A stretch of 64,000 nucleotides of DNA from Antedon mediterranea (GCF_964355755.1 NC_092674.1:10113001-10177000); one strand, 5' to 3'. Positions 42,901-50,527 are shown, counted from the first letter of the stretch. Program-made: numbers and translations. Notes: generated by a model not told the origin, from the letters alone.

Positions 42901-45900
42901 GTAAATATTACAGTTAATAGAAAATGATCAATAACATTAGGAAGAGGAAAAAGATAAGGAAAGACAAGTTGCTTCATAATCAAGGTTTCCTGAGAGGAAA
43001 GATCAATGATAAAGGAAGTCAATAGGAAGAAAGAGAATGATGGATGACATTAGAATGTTGGCTAGGAAGAATCTTTCATAATCATTTACTATTAGACGAG
43101 TCCTGAATGAATTGGAAATGAACTCCTGACAATAAATTAATTAACGAGAGGAAAGATCAAAAGTAAAGAAACCAAAATGAATGAAGATATTGATGGGTTG
43201 AGAGATCGATTGGATGGGAAATCACTTATCTTTTATTTTATGTTTTATTTTCTGAAAAGCATGAGCTTATTGTTAACATGCAATTCATGCTTCTATTTCA
43301 GTTTAATTAATATAAAGTGTGATTATAGGTAGAAAAATAAAATCTCCAAAAGCTTTTTAAAAGAAAACCAATCACATATTTTTTTCTAATTAGTTCTTTT
43401 CCATTCACAGCTCAGAGAGAAATTTGACAGTGGAACAGAAGTGTGGTTAAATGAGTCTCATTCCCCACATGATGTTGGCGCCCTCCTGAAGGAGTATTTC
43501 CGTGACCTTCCTGAACCTCTTTTGACAAGAGACCTTTACACTCCTTTTGTTGCTGCAGGAAGTAAGTTTTTTTTATCAACTTTATTTAAAACAAACGTAG
43601 TTTCAACATAAAATAAAGTAAGAACGATGGGTTCAATCTTCCTTGTTTATAAGTCTATCAAAACCTGTAAAAGAAATGCTTGCTTTCTTTTTACTTGGCA
43701 AGGCAACAGAAAACAATATTATGTTTGCATGAAAATAATTATAATTTTAATATTCAATTTTTTTTCAATATTAATCCAGATAATAGTTATTTTGGTACAA
43801 AATCTAAAGAATCTAGAATTAAATGTATGTACATAATCATTTGCTTTTAATTTCTACTGTAGGAGTTTGTGATAGAGAAAAGCAATTGCAGATTCTACAG
43901 TGGTTAGTTTACTTGTTGCCAACAGCCAACCGAGACACTTTGTATGCTCTGTTAAAGTTCCTTAGAAAAGTTGCAGACAATGCTGAAGATATTGTTGATG
44001 AAACTGGAGAAGAGGTATTAACCTAAATGTACATGTACTACAACATCATTAAAAGAACAAAGTCTTCTTATGAGGTCCTCATTTTTTTCCATCTCTTTAA
44101 AATGCAATTTGAAAACAAGACATTTTGGAAAACACAGATTTAGAAGTTCTATCGGACTACTTAAAATCTTCTCCAAGCCTTATTACACCTTCAATTCGGT
44201 ACCCCATAGATCATCACCACAACAAAATTGATTACTACCTACAGGACTGTATTAAGTTAATCATTATTATGCATTTTGCACTATGTTCATAGATTCTTGG
44301 CAACAAGATGGATGTCCAAAATCTTGGTACATTATTTGGACCAAACATCCTTCGAAAAACCAAAGCAGGTCAAGAAGTGCATGGAGAGGCATTAGAACAA
44401 ATGGAAGAAAGTCGGGAAGTCATTGTAACAGTAACAGTATTGGTTGACCATCATGAGGATATTTTTATGGCAAGTTTTTTTTATACTTTTTATAGAAAAA
44501 TATAAAGTGGACAGAAATGTTTTTCTTTTTAAATGGGTTCAGAAAATCCATACAGGTAGTGCACATTTAAAAATGTATTTACTTTACAGAATGCATATGC
44601 ATTCATCCTTTTTATAAGCCTTGAAATTTACCTTTTGAAAAGTTTAAGTTATAAAAATATATTTTAGCAAGATATAAAACATGTTCATTTTTACATTACT
44701 GTATTTGAAAAATGAGTTCTCTTTTTTTTCTTTCTACATTACAGTATCAGTAAATAAGTACATAATGTATAAAATATTCTAAATAAATCGATTTGCAATA
44801 AAATCATTCTTTATACACAAGGTGCAAGCACATCAAAATTCTGAATAATTAAATGTGTAATCAACCATTTCTAATGGCAGAAATCAAATGTTGGCAAAAA
44901 AAATTGTTATTTAAAAAAAAATAGATATTTATTACAAATTTTGATTATAAATCATTATAGATAATGTACATATAAAAAAGGTCAGGAAAAAAAGTGTAAA
45001 AACAAATTATTATTTATTATAGCTGCATATAAATCAGATCATACAATTATAAAAATCAAGAAACACACACACACTTCACTTGATTACCGAAAATATTGCT
45101 GTTATGCTATGCTCTATACTAAAAATTGTAAACTCATTTTTATAATGAAATCTAAAGTATTTGCAATAAACTAGAAGTCAATGGGGTTTTGGTTGAACAT
45201 AACCATTTATTTTGCCTTTTAATAAGTGAAACATTATTTTTTTCAAATATTTTTTTCTAGAAAGTGATTAAAACTGTGAAATGGTCTATGCAATGTTTTT
45301 TTTATTAATGTTCATTTTTCATGTTTTTTAAGGCAGTACAAAATGAAACTATTGTTTTTCCTAAATGTTGATGTTCTTTCATAGAGCCTATTATGGCATA
45401 TTAAAGTTGATAAGATAAGATAAGATAAGATAAGATAAGATAACTTTTATTGATCCTCAAAAAGGAAATTCATTGCTCGTCATAATAACAAAGAAAACAC
45501 TATAAAAACAAATATAGCATAAAACCATTCATATAAAAACATCTAAAAAATTACAATATAAAATTATCTTCTTGACTTCCTGTTGTACTGGATGATACCG
45601 GAGGGAATAAAGGATTTAGCAAATCGATTTGTTTTCACACTGAGGAACCTCAATCTACCACTTGGATTAAGTTGGTCTATGATCACTTTGTGGAGAGGAT
45701 GAGAGGCATCCGACTCAATGCGTTCGAAATCTTTCTGATAGAAGTTTACACATGCATTCCCGAGTAGTCTTTAATTTTGTGTTAGTCATGTTTTTACAGA
45801 ACGCATATGTGATTTATAGAATGTTATTTTAAAAATACTGCATTTATAGACTTTGTAACTTAAAATGAATTTGTTCTTATTTTATAGGTTCCTGCTAGTT

Positions 45901-47033
45901 TATTAGATGAAGTGCTAAATAACATCTTAGAGACCGAACCAGATGCACTGGACTATCTTCTAAACCGCAAAGCATCTTGCGTTACTTCTAAAGAATCAAC
46001 CGATTTAGAATCAACTAGTACCGGTAGTCTAAATGATGACAATGAACTATCAACATCGTTAGCATCTTCCACAGAACTTGATCCATTTCAGACACGGTTT
46101 CCATCACATGCACGATCATCAAACAGTTTATCAGGAAAGATTGTAGAAGATCCAGAGGAATTATCATATGCTGGTCCGTATCCAATTTATAAATCGTCCG
46201 AAACAAATCAGTGCTCATTAAATAATCAACAACAGTGTGCGCCCCCGAGTAATAGTAGGAGATTTAAGGTTTCACCACAACTAGACAATAAAGGATTAAG
46301 TCGTGGTTCTTCATCGCCGGAATTTGGAATGAAAAATCATAATAACAATGTTTTTGCTGAATCATTAATTAATCGGGAACGTCAAAATCCGGTGACATTG
46401 TCGCCACGGACATCACGTAGGATTAAATATGCTGAGATTAATTCGGGTAATAGTGGTTGCCCGAATATTCAGATGTCTTCAGCGCACAGATCACCCAGTA
46501 TGCAAAGAAGGTATGTTGGTAATATTTCGCAAACGCCTCAAAACGATCAGTTACTTGCTGCACCAACTACGAACACAGAAACAACGCATAACGATAAAAG
46601 CCCTGTTAATCAGATGAAAAGTCCAAAGTTAGTAAGAAGGTCTGCAACAGCAGCCTTTGCAGAAAAGAAACAAAAAGAAGAGAATGCTAGCTTACCAATA
46701 TGGATCCAAAAAGGATCACATGCGGAAGCCTCTATTCAAGATGAGGATCATCAAAAGACAGAATTAAGACTTCGCGTTGGACACAGCACGCCAAGCCTAA
46801 GTAGCTACAAAAGTGTTGATTCTGAACTTTGGTTCACGCCCCCTATATCGCCACTTGATCCCACAGAAATTGTTGATGGAATAATGAAAAATCACCGTCT
46901 TAGTTCTGGAAGTTTTTCGGACTGTGATGAAGACAAGCATAACAAAATAAAAGAAGAAACGCAATGGAAACAGTGGGAAAAGATAGCAGCAGAAAATAGA
47001 GGAGATTTATTAGGACAAGAAACATTAGTTTAA
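2956..47033 (+). CDS. ARHGAP6: ARHGAP6-like Rho GTPase-activating protein, whole gene (9 coding exons)
   Basis: Join of 2956-3015, 17615-17768, 31604-31714, 31869-32038, 35474-35698, 43411-43561, 43863-44014, 44293-44469 and 45888-47033; phases agree at every junction and give about 781 residues. The family stimulates GTP hydrolysis on Rho-type GTPases (RhoA for vertebrate ARHGAP6) and affects actin. Visible in order: an N-terminal segment with GRSVQL and IPKD motifs as in vertebrate ARHGAP6; a basic linker; the RhoGAP domain at about residues 205-400, with arginine finger R230 in GIFRVG, K267 in [14 protein letters not shown] and N359 in LFGPN; then [19 protein letters not shown] and a Ser-rich tail ending QETLV. 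From memory, the order and the C-terminus match vertebrate ARHGAP6; ARHGAP36 is the nearest alternative. Vertebrate ARHGAP6 has a much longer N-terminus, so further 5' exons may lie left of the window. Confidence 0.93.
3905..3990. repeat. TACA/TATA microsatellite
   Basis: Alternating ACATACATATATAT units over about 85 bp. It produces spurious Tyr/Ile-rich open frames on both strands. Confidence 0.95.
5085..5175 (-). mobile_element. LINE 3'-terminal fragment
   Basis: On the minus strand the sequence reads GCATTTCCCAGTTTGGGATA, then ATAAAGTTTGATTG and an AATTC-type tail. This is the style of 3' end (short stem, AATAAAGTT, simple repeat) of LINEs in invertebrate genomes and matches the tail logic of the 45411-45770 element. 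No coding part was seen. Confidence 0.45.
9435..9600 (+). mobile_element. tRNA-derived SINE, family A, copy 1
   Basis: Positions 9435-9508 form a tRNA-like head: 7-bp acceptor stem GGAGTTG/CAACTCC, A box TAGCCGAGTGG, a GTC triplet in the anticodon-loop position (Asp-like) and B box GGTTCGATTCC. A tail starting CAGTCCACTCAGCTG follows, shared with the copy at 11058. Relative to that copy it lacks about 80 bp of internal body. The tail makes a functional tRNA gene unlikely. Confidence 0.85.
9613..9719. repeat. 107-bp near-perfect foldback
   Basis: The left arm starts ACAAGGCCTAGCTTATGAGG and the right arm is its inverse with very few mismatches. A second inverted block, AAACATCTA/TAGATGTTT, forms the apex. 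It lies directly after SINE copy 1. It is a MITE-like inverted repeat without coding. Confidence 0.85.
11058..11295 (+). mobile_element. tRNA-derived SINE, family A, copy 2
   Basis: The same head as at 9435 (GGAGTTGGATAGCTGAGTGG) with an intact A box and B box GGTTCAATTCC, but a decayed acceptor match. The body includes a GGCGGCGTGGAAAGAAACTGG block and CTCATTCCCCTACGTTCAGA, then ACAGGACTCGCC. It is the longer of the two copies. Confidence 0.85.
14493..15586. mobile_element. Non-autonomous element with inverted ends and internal 350-bp repeats
   Basis: It begins with the hairpin AACTCGTCA-CTT-TGACGAGTT followed by TTAGTTATCCGC and ends with GCGGATAACTAA, a 12-bp terminal inverted repeat. Two diverged direct blocks (about 14700-15050 and 15060-15270) share TTTTTA-ACATG/TGAC-type and TTAAATGTGATGARCTAT motifs. 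It is GC-richer than its surroundings and has no long ORF. Superfamily undetermined. Confidence 0.55.
17488..17543 (+). repeat. Hairpin module, copy 1
   Basis: Contains AAGTTTGCGGTACACC, then AGTTCTGAAAAGAACT, a 6-bp stem closed by a GAAA tetraloop, followed by GTTGAGTTTCTCAAC. The same order recurs at 53132-53255 and on the minus strand at 60877-60930. Confidence 0.75.
17615..17768 (+). CDS. ARHGAP6: ARHGAP6-like exon 2
   Basis: A polypyrimidine tract and TTAG acceptor precede 154 nt encoding residues 21-71; the donor is AAAG|GTTTGT. It contains [20 protein letters not shown] and then [11 protein letters not shown], which parallels the vertebrate ARHGAP6 segment WNSMSGRSVRL...LSELERARLQ (recalled). 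It ends VAIPK, with the next exon completing IPKD. This is the strongest evidence for ARHGAP6 rather than a generic RhoGAP. Confidence 0.93.
17800..17960 (+). mobile_element. Diverged fragment of SINE family B
   Basis: It has AGGTTCAAGACTCGCC (B-box-like) and GTTCTGGTGGTAAAACAAGT, matching GTTCTGGTGGTAGAACGAGT in the better SINE at 54913. The tRNA-like 5' half is lost or unrecognisable. Confidence 0.5.
19527..20080. mobile_element. TA-flanked MITE with perfect 25-bp terminal inverted repeats
   Basis: The termini CCGTATTTTCCGGAGTATAG plus GTCGA are exactly inverted at the right end (20056-20080), and TA flanks both sides. Subterminally the 5' end repeats GTATAGGTCGACCCC, GTATAAGTCGACCCCC and ATATAAGTCGACCCCCC, which look like iterated transposase-binding sites. 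It is 554 bp with no transposase, so non-autonomous. TA duplication suits Tc1/mariner/pogo-like elements; assignment is inferred. Confidence 0.88.
20151..20207. repeat. Three tandem 19-bp units
   Basis: CAACCCAGTAGTACTATTT occurs three times head to tail, nearly identical. It lies just after the TA MITE. Confidence 0.9.
20336..20387. promoter_or_regulatory. Two RFX X-box-like motifs
   Basis: GTTACCTAGCAAC at 20336-20348 fits the RFX consensus (GTTRCC-N-RGYAAC), and GTTACATAGCAAC at 20375-20387 is one base off. They are 26 bp apart. An E2F-like GGGCGGGAAA follows near 20540. Function is inferred only; it may also be repeat sequence. Confidence 0.35.
21711..22281. mobile_element. TTAA-flanked MITE (571 bp)
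   Basis: TTAA occurs at 21707-21710 and 22282-22285. The ends are AGCCCCATTCCCT and, inverted, AGACCCCTTCCCT (11 of 13 match), both followed by ACGTTTTTT-type sequence. TTAA duplication and AG-start ends suggest a Kolobok-like or piggyBac-like non-autonomous element. No transposase. Confidence 0.7.
23679..24000. mobile_element. Foldback MITE
   Basis: Arms of about 70 bp (AATGGTACAAATAATGGCAC, AATGATGAAAGGTTATAT) surround the loop CGAGGCAAAGCCGAG, itself a short hairpin. The right side continues through CACGCCATGTGACCCAC and CAATCAAATGACAGGAAT to TATATAACACC-type sequence. A piece of the same right side recurs inverted at 62090-62165. Confidence 0.7.
28373..29250. repeat. AT-rich minisatellite
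   Basis: About 25 degenerate copies of a unit near 35 bp built from TTTAATGATTGATTGAATAA and CTTTGGATTGA. Copies differ by small indels, so it is an old, uncorrected array. It lies in intron 2. Confidence 0.9.
31604..31714 (+). CDS. ARHGAP6: ARHGAP6-like exon 3
   Basis: A (T)n-AACAG acceptor and AAAG|GTAAAG donor bound 111 nt (residues 72-108). The segment is Lys/Arg/Ser-rich ([17 protein letters not shown]), like the basic stretch after IPKD in vertebrate ARHGAP6. There is no catalytic motif; a nuclear-localisation or lipid-contact role is possible but unproven. Confidence 0.9.
31869..32038 (+). CDS. ARHGAP6: ARHGAP6-like exon 4
   Basis: The exon follows a 154-bp intron (TTTCAG acceptor) and has donor AAG|GTAAAT. 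Its 170 nt encode residues 109-165. The motif [19 protein letters not shown] matches the vertebrate FGMPLSQVIANDRAYKLK element just before the GAP domain. The rest is Arg/Ser-rich linker. Confidence 0.94.
33074..33223. repeat. Duplicated segment, copy 1
   Basis: Runs from GCTTGGAAGAAAAAATT to GGCTTTGTA and is nearly identical (a few substitutions) to 33655-33809. A truncated third start, TTTGCTTGGAAGACATAAA, follows directly before the 5S SINE. Confidence 0.9.
33262..33650 (+). mobile_element. 5S rRNA-derived SINE
   Basis: Positions 33262-33374 are about 85-90% like animal 5S rRNA by eye: CCGGTTCTCGTCAGATCACC, GAAGTTAAGCGACGTTGGGC, TTGGATGGGAGACC and GGGTGCTGTA. The pol III internal boxes (A box, intermediate element, C box) are recognisable. 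An unrelated body of about 220 bp and an AAATA-rich tail (33588-33650) follow, as in 5S-derived SINE3-type elements. Confidence 0.85.
33655..33809. repeat. Duplicated segment, copy 2
   Basis: Second copy of the 33074-33223 sequence, beginning right after the SINE tail; CGGATTGCAACTGCCAAG and GATTTTGTGACTTTGGTATA are unchanged. Confidence 0.9.
34776..35380. mobile_element. piggyBac-like MITE (605 bp, TTAA-flanked)
   Basis: TTAA at 34772-34775 and 35381-35384. The ends read CACATTGACTGCCAAGGC and, inverted, CACGTTCACTGCCACGGC (15 of 18 match). Internal near-palindromes GACGTATAAATACGTC, ACGTAAATATACGTC and GACGTATAAATACGCC occur near both ends and may be protein-binding repeats. No transposase ORF. 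Confidence 0.8.
35474..35698 (+). CDS. ARHGAP6: ARHGAP6-like exon 5, start of RhoGAP domain with arginine finger
   Basis: 225 nt, phase 0 at both ends, residues 166-240, acceptor TTCTAG and donor CAG|GTATTA. A Ser-rich linker leads to [13 protein letters not shown], then [20 protein letters not shown]230 in this motif is the catalytic arginine finger that RhoGAPs insert into the GTPase active site. SKKRTRQ follows, as in ARHGAP6. Confidence 0.97.
36510..36803 (-). mobile_element. 3'UTR end of the LINE at 38392-40680
   Basis: On the minus strand it reads ATGCGCCTTGAGCACTCTTG, then GTGCGCTATAAAAATCCTG and a (TTA)n tail, a typical CR1/L2-like 3' terminus. It joins the LINE coding part at the TTAA where the nested element inserted. 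Confidence 0.7.
36804..38391. mobile_element. TTAA-flanked transposon nested in the LINE (1588 bp)
   Basis: TTAA at 36800-36803 and 38392-38395. The ends are AGGGGGATTCTGGGTTTAAA and, inverted, AGGGGGGTTCCGGGTTTAAA (two mismatches). The interior has no recognisable transposase but holds a repeated CAGTGGATTCCAAAC (37021 and 37421). Probably a non-autonomous Kolobok-like element; piggyBac-like is the alternative. Confidence 0.8.
38392..40680 (-). pseudogene. 5'-truncated LINE ORF2 (CR1/Jockey type), decayed
   Basis: From its 5' end (right): the tail of the endonuclease ([11 protein letters not shown]) near 40620-40660; a linker ([20 protein letters not shown]); then [10 protein letters not shown] with a one-base loss before LGKIIEKFV near 39705; and a 351-codon open stretch (39670-38615) with RT motifs [22 protein letters not shown] and YADD. 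A second frameshift precedes the C-terminal [11 protein letters not shown]...[17 protein letters not shown] block (38392-38580). Without the 5' endonuclease part and with frameshifts it cannot be active. Confidence 0.92.
43411..43561 (+). CDS. ARHGAP6: ARHGAP6-like exon 6, RhoGAP core
   Basis: Acceptor CACAG, donor GGAA|GTAAGT, 151 nt, residues 241-290. It encodes [13 protein letters not shown], then [20 protein letters not shown], the canonical RhoGAP helix with conserved K267 and the LPEPLL turn. Confidence 0.97.
43863..44014 (+). CDS. ARHGAP6: ARHGAP6-like exon 7, RhoGAP core
   Basis: Acceptor CTGTAG, donor GAG|GTATTA, 152 nt; the split Arg codon is completed in phase. It encodes [19 protein letters not shown] and then [14 protein letters not shown], the RhoGAP 'LPxxNxxTLxxLLxFL' helix. 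Confidence 0.97.
44293..44469 (+). CDS. ARHGAP6: ARHGAP6-like exon 8, end of RhoGAP domain; GC donor
   Basis: Acceptor CATAG, 177 nt, residues 342-400. [17 protein letters not shown] carries N359 of the RhoGAP active site. Homology ends at HHEDIFM, which vertebrates continue with VP. The exon therefore stops at ATG 44469 and the intron begins GCAAGT, a non-canonical GC donor with an otherwise perfect +3 to +6. Read-through would add 12 residues before a stop at 44503. Confidence 0.95.
45411..45445. repeat. (AAGAT)n microsatellite, LINE tail
   Basis: Seven AAGAT-type units; on the minus strand they read as the (ATCTT)n tail of the adjacent LINE fragment. Confidence 0.95.
45446..45770 (-). mobile_element. 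LINE 3' end with RT C-terminus
   Basis: The minus strand encodes [17 protein letters not shown], then [20 protein letters not shown] and [15 protein letters not shown]. This is the style of the last residues of a LINE reverse-transcriptase ORF. A 3'UTR ending GAGGATCAATAAAAGTT and (ATCTT)n follows. 5'-truncated copy in intron 8. Confidence 0.75.
45888..47033 (+). CDS. ARHGAP6: ARHGAP6-like exon 9, disordered C-terminal tail and stop
   Basis: A TTTATAG acceptor at 45881-45887 is followed by [20 protein letters not shown] and [10 protein letters not shown], the conserved element after the GAP domain. About 340 Ser/Asn/Gln-rich residues with several SP sites follow ([34 protein letters not shown]). 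This tail looks disordered and probably phosphorylated. The last block, [22 protein letters not shown], aligns with the vertebrate C-terminus. The TAA is at 47031-47033. Confidence 0.96.
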   Translation, partial: VPASLLDEVLNNILETEPDALDYLLNRKASCVTSKESTDLESTSTGSLNDDNELSTSLASSTELDPFQTRFPSHARSSNSLSGKIVEDPEELSYAGPYPIYKSSETNQCSLNNQQQCAPPSNSRRFKVSPQLDNKGLSRGSSSPEFGMKNHNNNVFAESLINRERQNPVTLSPRTSRRIKYAEINSGNSGCPNIQMSSAHRSPSMQRRYVGNISQTPQNDQLLAAPTTNTETTHNDKSPVNQMKSPKLVRRSATAAFAEKKQKEENASLPIWIQKGSHAEASIQDEDHQKTELRLRVGHSTPSLSSYKSVDSELWFTPPISPLDPTEIVDGIMKNHRLSSGSFSDCDEDKHNKIKEETQWKQWEKIAAENRGDLLGQETLV

Positions 47034-48550
47034 ATAAAAGTTACATTTTCTATGAGCCATGTGATATTAGAGGGAATCTAGACAACATTTTAAGAAGTAC
47101 AGTAAATCTGAACAGTGCAAACGGTATCAGAAAGCATAACATTTCTTTCATGACTTGTTGCAAGTTTTACAATCGCTTCTGGATATCTCGTTTTGTGGCT
47201 TGCATGGACATTTTCAACATTTATAAGATTTGTATACAATGTTTTTGGATTAATAAAATTGCAATGCTTGTTTGCACAAAATCCTTTTACTCTAATGATC
47301 TATGTGGAGAAATACATTTTTTTATATATAAAACAGTTATTTAAAACCAAATTAGTGACAATGTTGTTCAATATGCTTCTATAAAAAGGAAATTATTTTA
47401 ACAAGTAGTATTTAAAGAGATTTTATATTCTATAGATACAGTTTAAAGCTGAGACATCCCATCAAGAGGAAACATTGTTGGAAAAGCAGCCTCTGTTTAG
47501 AGGCATGCTTTATTGTCAGAAAGGTATCCCCTTATAGACTGTAGTAGGAACTGCTTTAGTTTTCTTTTCTTTATGAAAATGTATCGACAACATTTATGAT
47601 AGATTTTAAACTTGTAAATAAGTGAAGTTTTGATTTTTAATACTTTGTATTGTAGATGTATGCAGGGTAAATATTTATTACCTCAGTTTTATTATAGTTT
47701 ATGGTCGAAATGATGACATTATCAAGGCTTTAGGTGGCCTTGAGTCATTTCAAAATTAAGCCTACGTCTTTCTATGATTGTAACTTTCTATGACAATGGT
47801 AAATCCAGGGGTACAGTAGCATGAAAATACTTTCTGACTGGTCCTCACCCTTGAGTAATTATTAAGATCTCATACAATAGGGCCCATGCCGCATTATTTT
47901 TTACCCAGTGTGCTATCAGGCAAAAATCGTGAATAATCGATGACATTAATTGGGATAAATTATAGAGGATGCTATGTACTATAACTTTAAATCTAATCAG
48001 TTATGTTAACTGTTTTCAGCAAACTAGTTCTGCAGGCCAGAGAAATTTGTAGTGCTTAAAATTCTGGATTTGCCATTGCTTCTTAGCTTCAACTATAACC
48101 TGCTTAGAGTTTACAAATGATTAACTTTTTTAAAGATAATTGACAGGTAGATTAAGTGGAAAGAAACGTTTTATCCAAAAATCACTATCATTGAATATTT
48201 TCTAGCTGGACCTATCTTTTCTAGAAATTATTTAAATAACTTTAGACATACAGTAGAATCCTTCCTGGTTGTCACAAAGTAGAAAGTTTCCTTCTACAAA
48301 TATGTTGACAACTCAATCAACATTAACATGTAATTTACTTTTCAGAAATAGATTTTAATTTACAAATATAATGTTATACATTGTACGAGCATTGATTATG
48401 ATCTAAATTGAAAAAAGAAGAAGGTATTTTGAGAATATTGTAATATATAGAATGCTTCACTATATATAAAAATAATATTTATTGTTATATTGTACATTTG
48501 TATGAATATAAATTGTCTCATTTTTCATGGCTGCGTGCATAATAAATAAT
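47034..48550 (+). other. Probable 3'UTR of the ARHGAP6-like gene
   Basis: AT-rich non-coding DNA follows the stop. AATAAA hexamers occur at 47033-47038 (overlapping the stop), 47252-47257 and 48541-48546. The true cleavage site cannot be decided from sequence. No further exon is recognisable. Confidence 0.5.
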
Positions 48551-48879
48551 TGCAATTGAATTAAGATTAATTGTTGATGATGTTTCAGTTATGTTGGAAA
48601 AACTATGTTATTGTATTTTTTTTTAGCGCTTTCCACAAACAATTTCATCTCAATGCACTGTGGATGGATACTGTATCCTTCTCTCCTAAATCATGTCAGT
48701 GTTGGCGGCGCTATTCCGTCTGTCCACAACAGTGGCTGCTTGAGCTAGTACATGGTGGTAACTCCCACTCGTCTCTGTGTACTCTAGAAATGCACATGAG
48801 CATGTTGTGTACATTGGACCTATGGTTTATGGTTTTAGGAAAGACCATTGAGGAACCCTTGCCATAAGGCTATTGAATA

Positions 48880-49250
48880 GTGGTGGAAACAAAATCAGCG
48901 CACCTCCGAAAAGACATTGATATCCTAGAGAAAGTTGAAAACTATGCTATCAAACTAATTCCTGAATTTCCTTCCATCTGAAGTTACGTTGATCATCAAA
49001 CTTGGGATTAGAAAAATACCGACATCCGACGTATCTAATACAAGAGGTCACTTAGGATACGCAGGAAATGATTTAATACTACTCTTCGTTCATCTTTTTT
49101 TAATTCTTAAATTGTCAATCTCCGGAACTCCTTGCCAAACAATGTAATTCTTAGTATTTCTAACACTTAAAACTTTAAAAACAACTACGACAAACTTATA
49201 AGAGAGGAGGCAGCTCCTACGAGTTATAACTCATTGCCTCCTTAATATCA
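48880..49250 (+). mobile_element. LINE RT C-terminal remnant
   Basis: Translation gives SAHLRKDIDILEKVENYAIK and LIPEF, then in shifted frames SLRIRRK and IVNLRNSLPNNV. These match the usual LINE end HLKKDIDxLEKVQRRATKLI...VVNxWNSLP. It carries several stops and frameshifts. Confidence 0.75.
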
Positions 49251-49980
49251 CTAAGAAATCATGTGCAGAACTACTATTTGTTGTGACACGTAAACTCTCT
49301 TTCTATTATGGACATTTTTTAACACTATTGTTGATTATAGCAATTGGAGAACTCTAGGTTATAGCAGCGTTAGTGTAAAAATAGGTAGGCTAAACATGGA
49401 GGAAAGTAACCTCTATGTACTCCCTAGGCACATTGGGCTATGCCAGCAGGAGGCAAGAAGAGTGTGCATCCAGCAATGTGGCAGAGAGTTCCAGGTTAGA
49501 AGAAAAGGTAACTATAGGTGATAACTAATCTATAATATAATAGAATATAACAAGAATGATAGCATAAAGTAAAGCTCACCATATAGCAGGTTATGTCCAG
49601 GTTAAGGCATGATTTTTAGTCCTTGACTTCCTACCATCATGACATGGAGTAAATGATGCTACCTTTGGTCATGGTACTTTTCCACTTGGTTGCTCCATGC
49701 TTCAATTAACACAAAACAAAAGAAGTTTAAACAATAGAACATGTGATGCTTGTTTGTTTTTTCTTTACACTTTTTCAAATAATTCAGCAAGAAGTAGAAG
49801 TTAAAATTAACCATCAAGAATTATAACAGAGAAATACAAAATAATTTACTCAAAATGAGTCAATATTTACAAAAATCAAAAAGTGTTCCATCCAGGAATA
49901 ATTGATTAAAAAAAACAATATTATTATAAAAACACTTCTAAAACTGAATAATTTTTTGAAGACTATCTGGCAGGCCTAAA

Positions 49981-50385
49981 TTTCATCAGACGATCGATGT
50001 ATCACATATGCAAATGAATGTGACCTAACTTGGCAAATTTCATCAGGTGATCAGACATGTATCACATATGCAAAATGAGGCAAAAACTTTTAATTCAAGC
50101 CATAGTACTGGTGTAAATAACTAACTTACCATGAATTCATCCAATTTGAGTGGTTTGGAACTAGAAATACAATAGGTACAAAGAATCGATGTTGACAATA
50201 GAAATGGATTTGAAAAATCATTTAACAATACAAAAACATTTAAAAATTGAATGAGACCTATTTCGGCAACTCCATCCATCAGGTGATCTTGTGGTATATA
50301 TCACATATGCAAATGAAATAAACAACTTGCCATGAATTTGCATTTGATGGGAGTGGTTTGGAGCTACAATGTACCAAAGATTTTG
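49981..50385. repeat. Duplicated intergenic segments with shared ATCACATATGCAAA core
   Basis: CATCAG-(G/A)-(T/C)GATC followed by TATCACATATGCAAA occurs at 49983, 50041 and 50276. The latter two are followed by CTTRCCATGAATT and GAGTGGTTTGGA-type sequence, so at least 110 bp is duplicated about 230 bp apart. Confidence 0.75.
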
Positions 50386-50488
50386 TTAAACAGCTTAACC
50401 AGAACTCTTTTATGATGAGTACAGGCATGGATTGAACTTTGTGATCTGATACAAACAGCTCCAACTTAGATACAGGTTTTAATCATGG

Positions 50489-50527
50489 CACATTTCTTCC
50501 ACGAATATAATTCGTGGAAGAAGAAAT
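50489..50527. repeat. Perfect 11-bp-stem hairpin
   Basis: CTTCCACGAAT-ATA-ATTCGTGGAAG, extended with a bulge by CATTTCT/AGAAATG. It lies between the two convergent genes, about 1.7 kb past the RAD50 stop. Confidence 0.85.

Larger units (their letters stand above)
35699..43410. other. Intron 5 of the ARHGAP6-like gene (7.7 kb)
   Basis: Mostly a minus-strand 5'-truncated LINE (about 36510-40680) carrying a nested TTAA-flanked element. The stretch 40690-43410 is AT-rich with no recognised gene, apart from a short GGGGACACTTTGTTG repeat near 41090. Confidence 0.6.
44470..45887. other. Intron 8 of the ARHGAP6-like gene, GC-AG type
   Basis: It starts GCAAGT at 44470 and ends TTTATAG at 45887. It contains a LINE 3' fragment with an (AAGAT)n tail at 45411-45770 and otherwise AT-rich sequence. 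Confidence 0.85.

Noticed and set aside
44470-44505. Coding continuation of ARHGAP6 exon 8 into a 12-residue end
   Set aside because: Vertebrate homology continues from FM to VP in exon 9, so the GC-AG splice is the better model; kept only as a possible retained-intron isoform.
46015-46218. 67-codon antisense frame
   Set aside because: Shadow of exon 9.
48571-48867. 98-codon frame with Cys/Trp
   Set aside because: No recognised domain, flanked by 3'UTR and LINE debris; composition fits chance or repeat.
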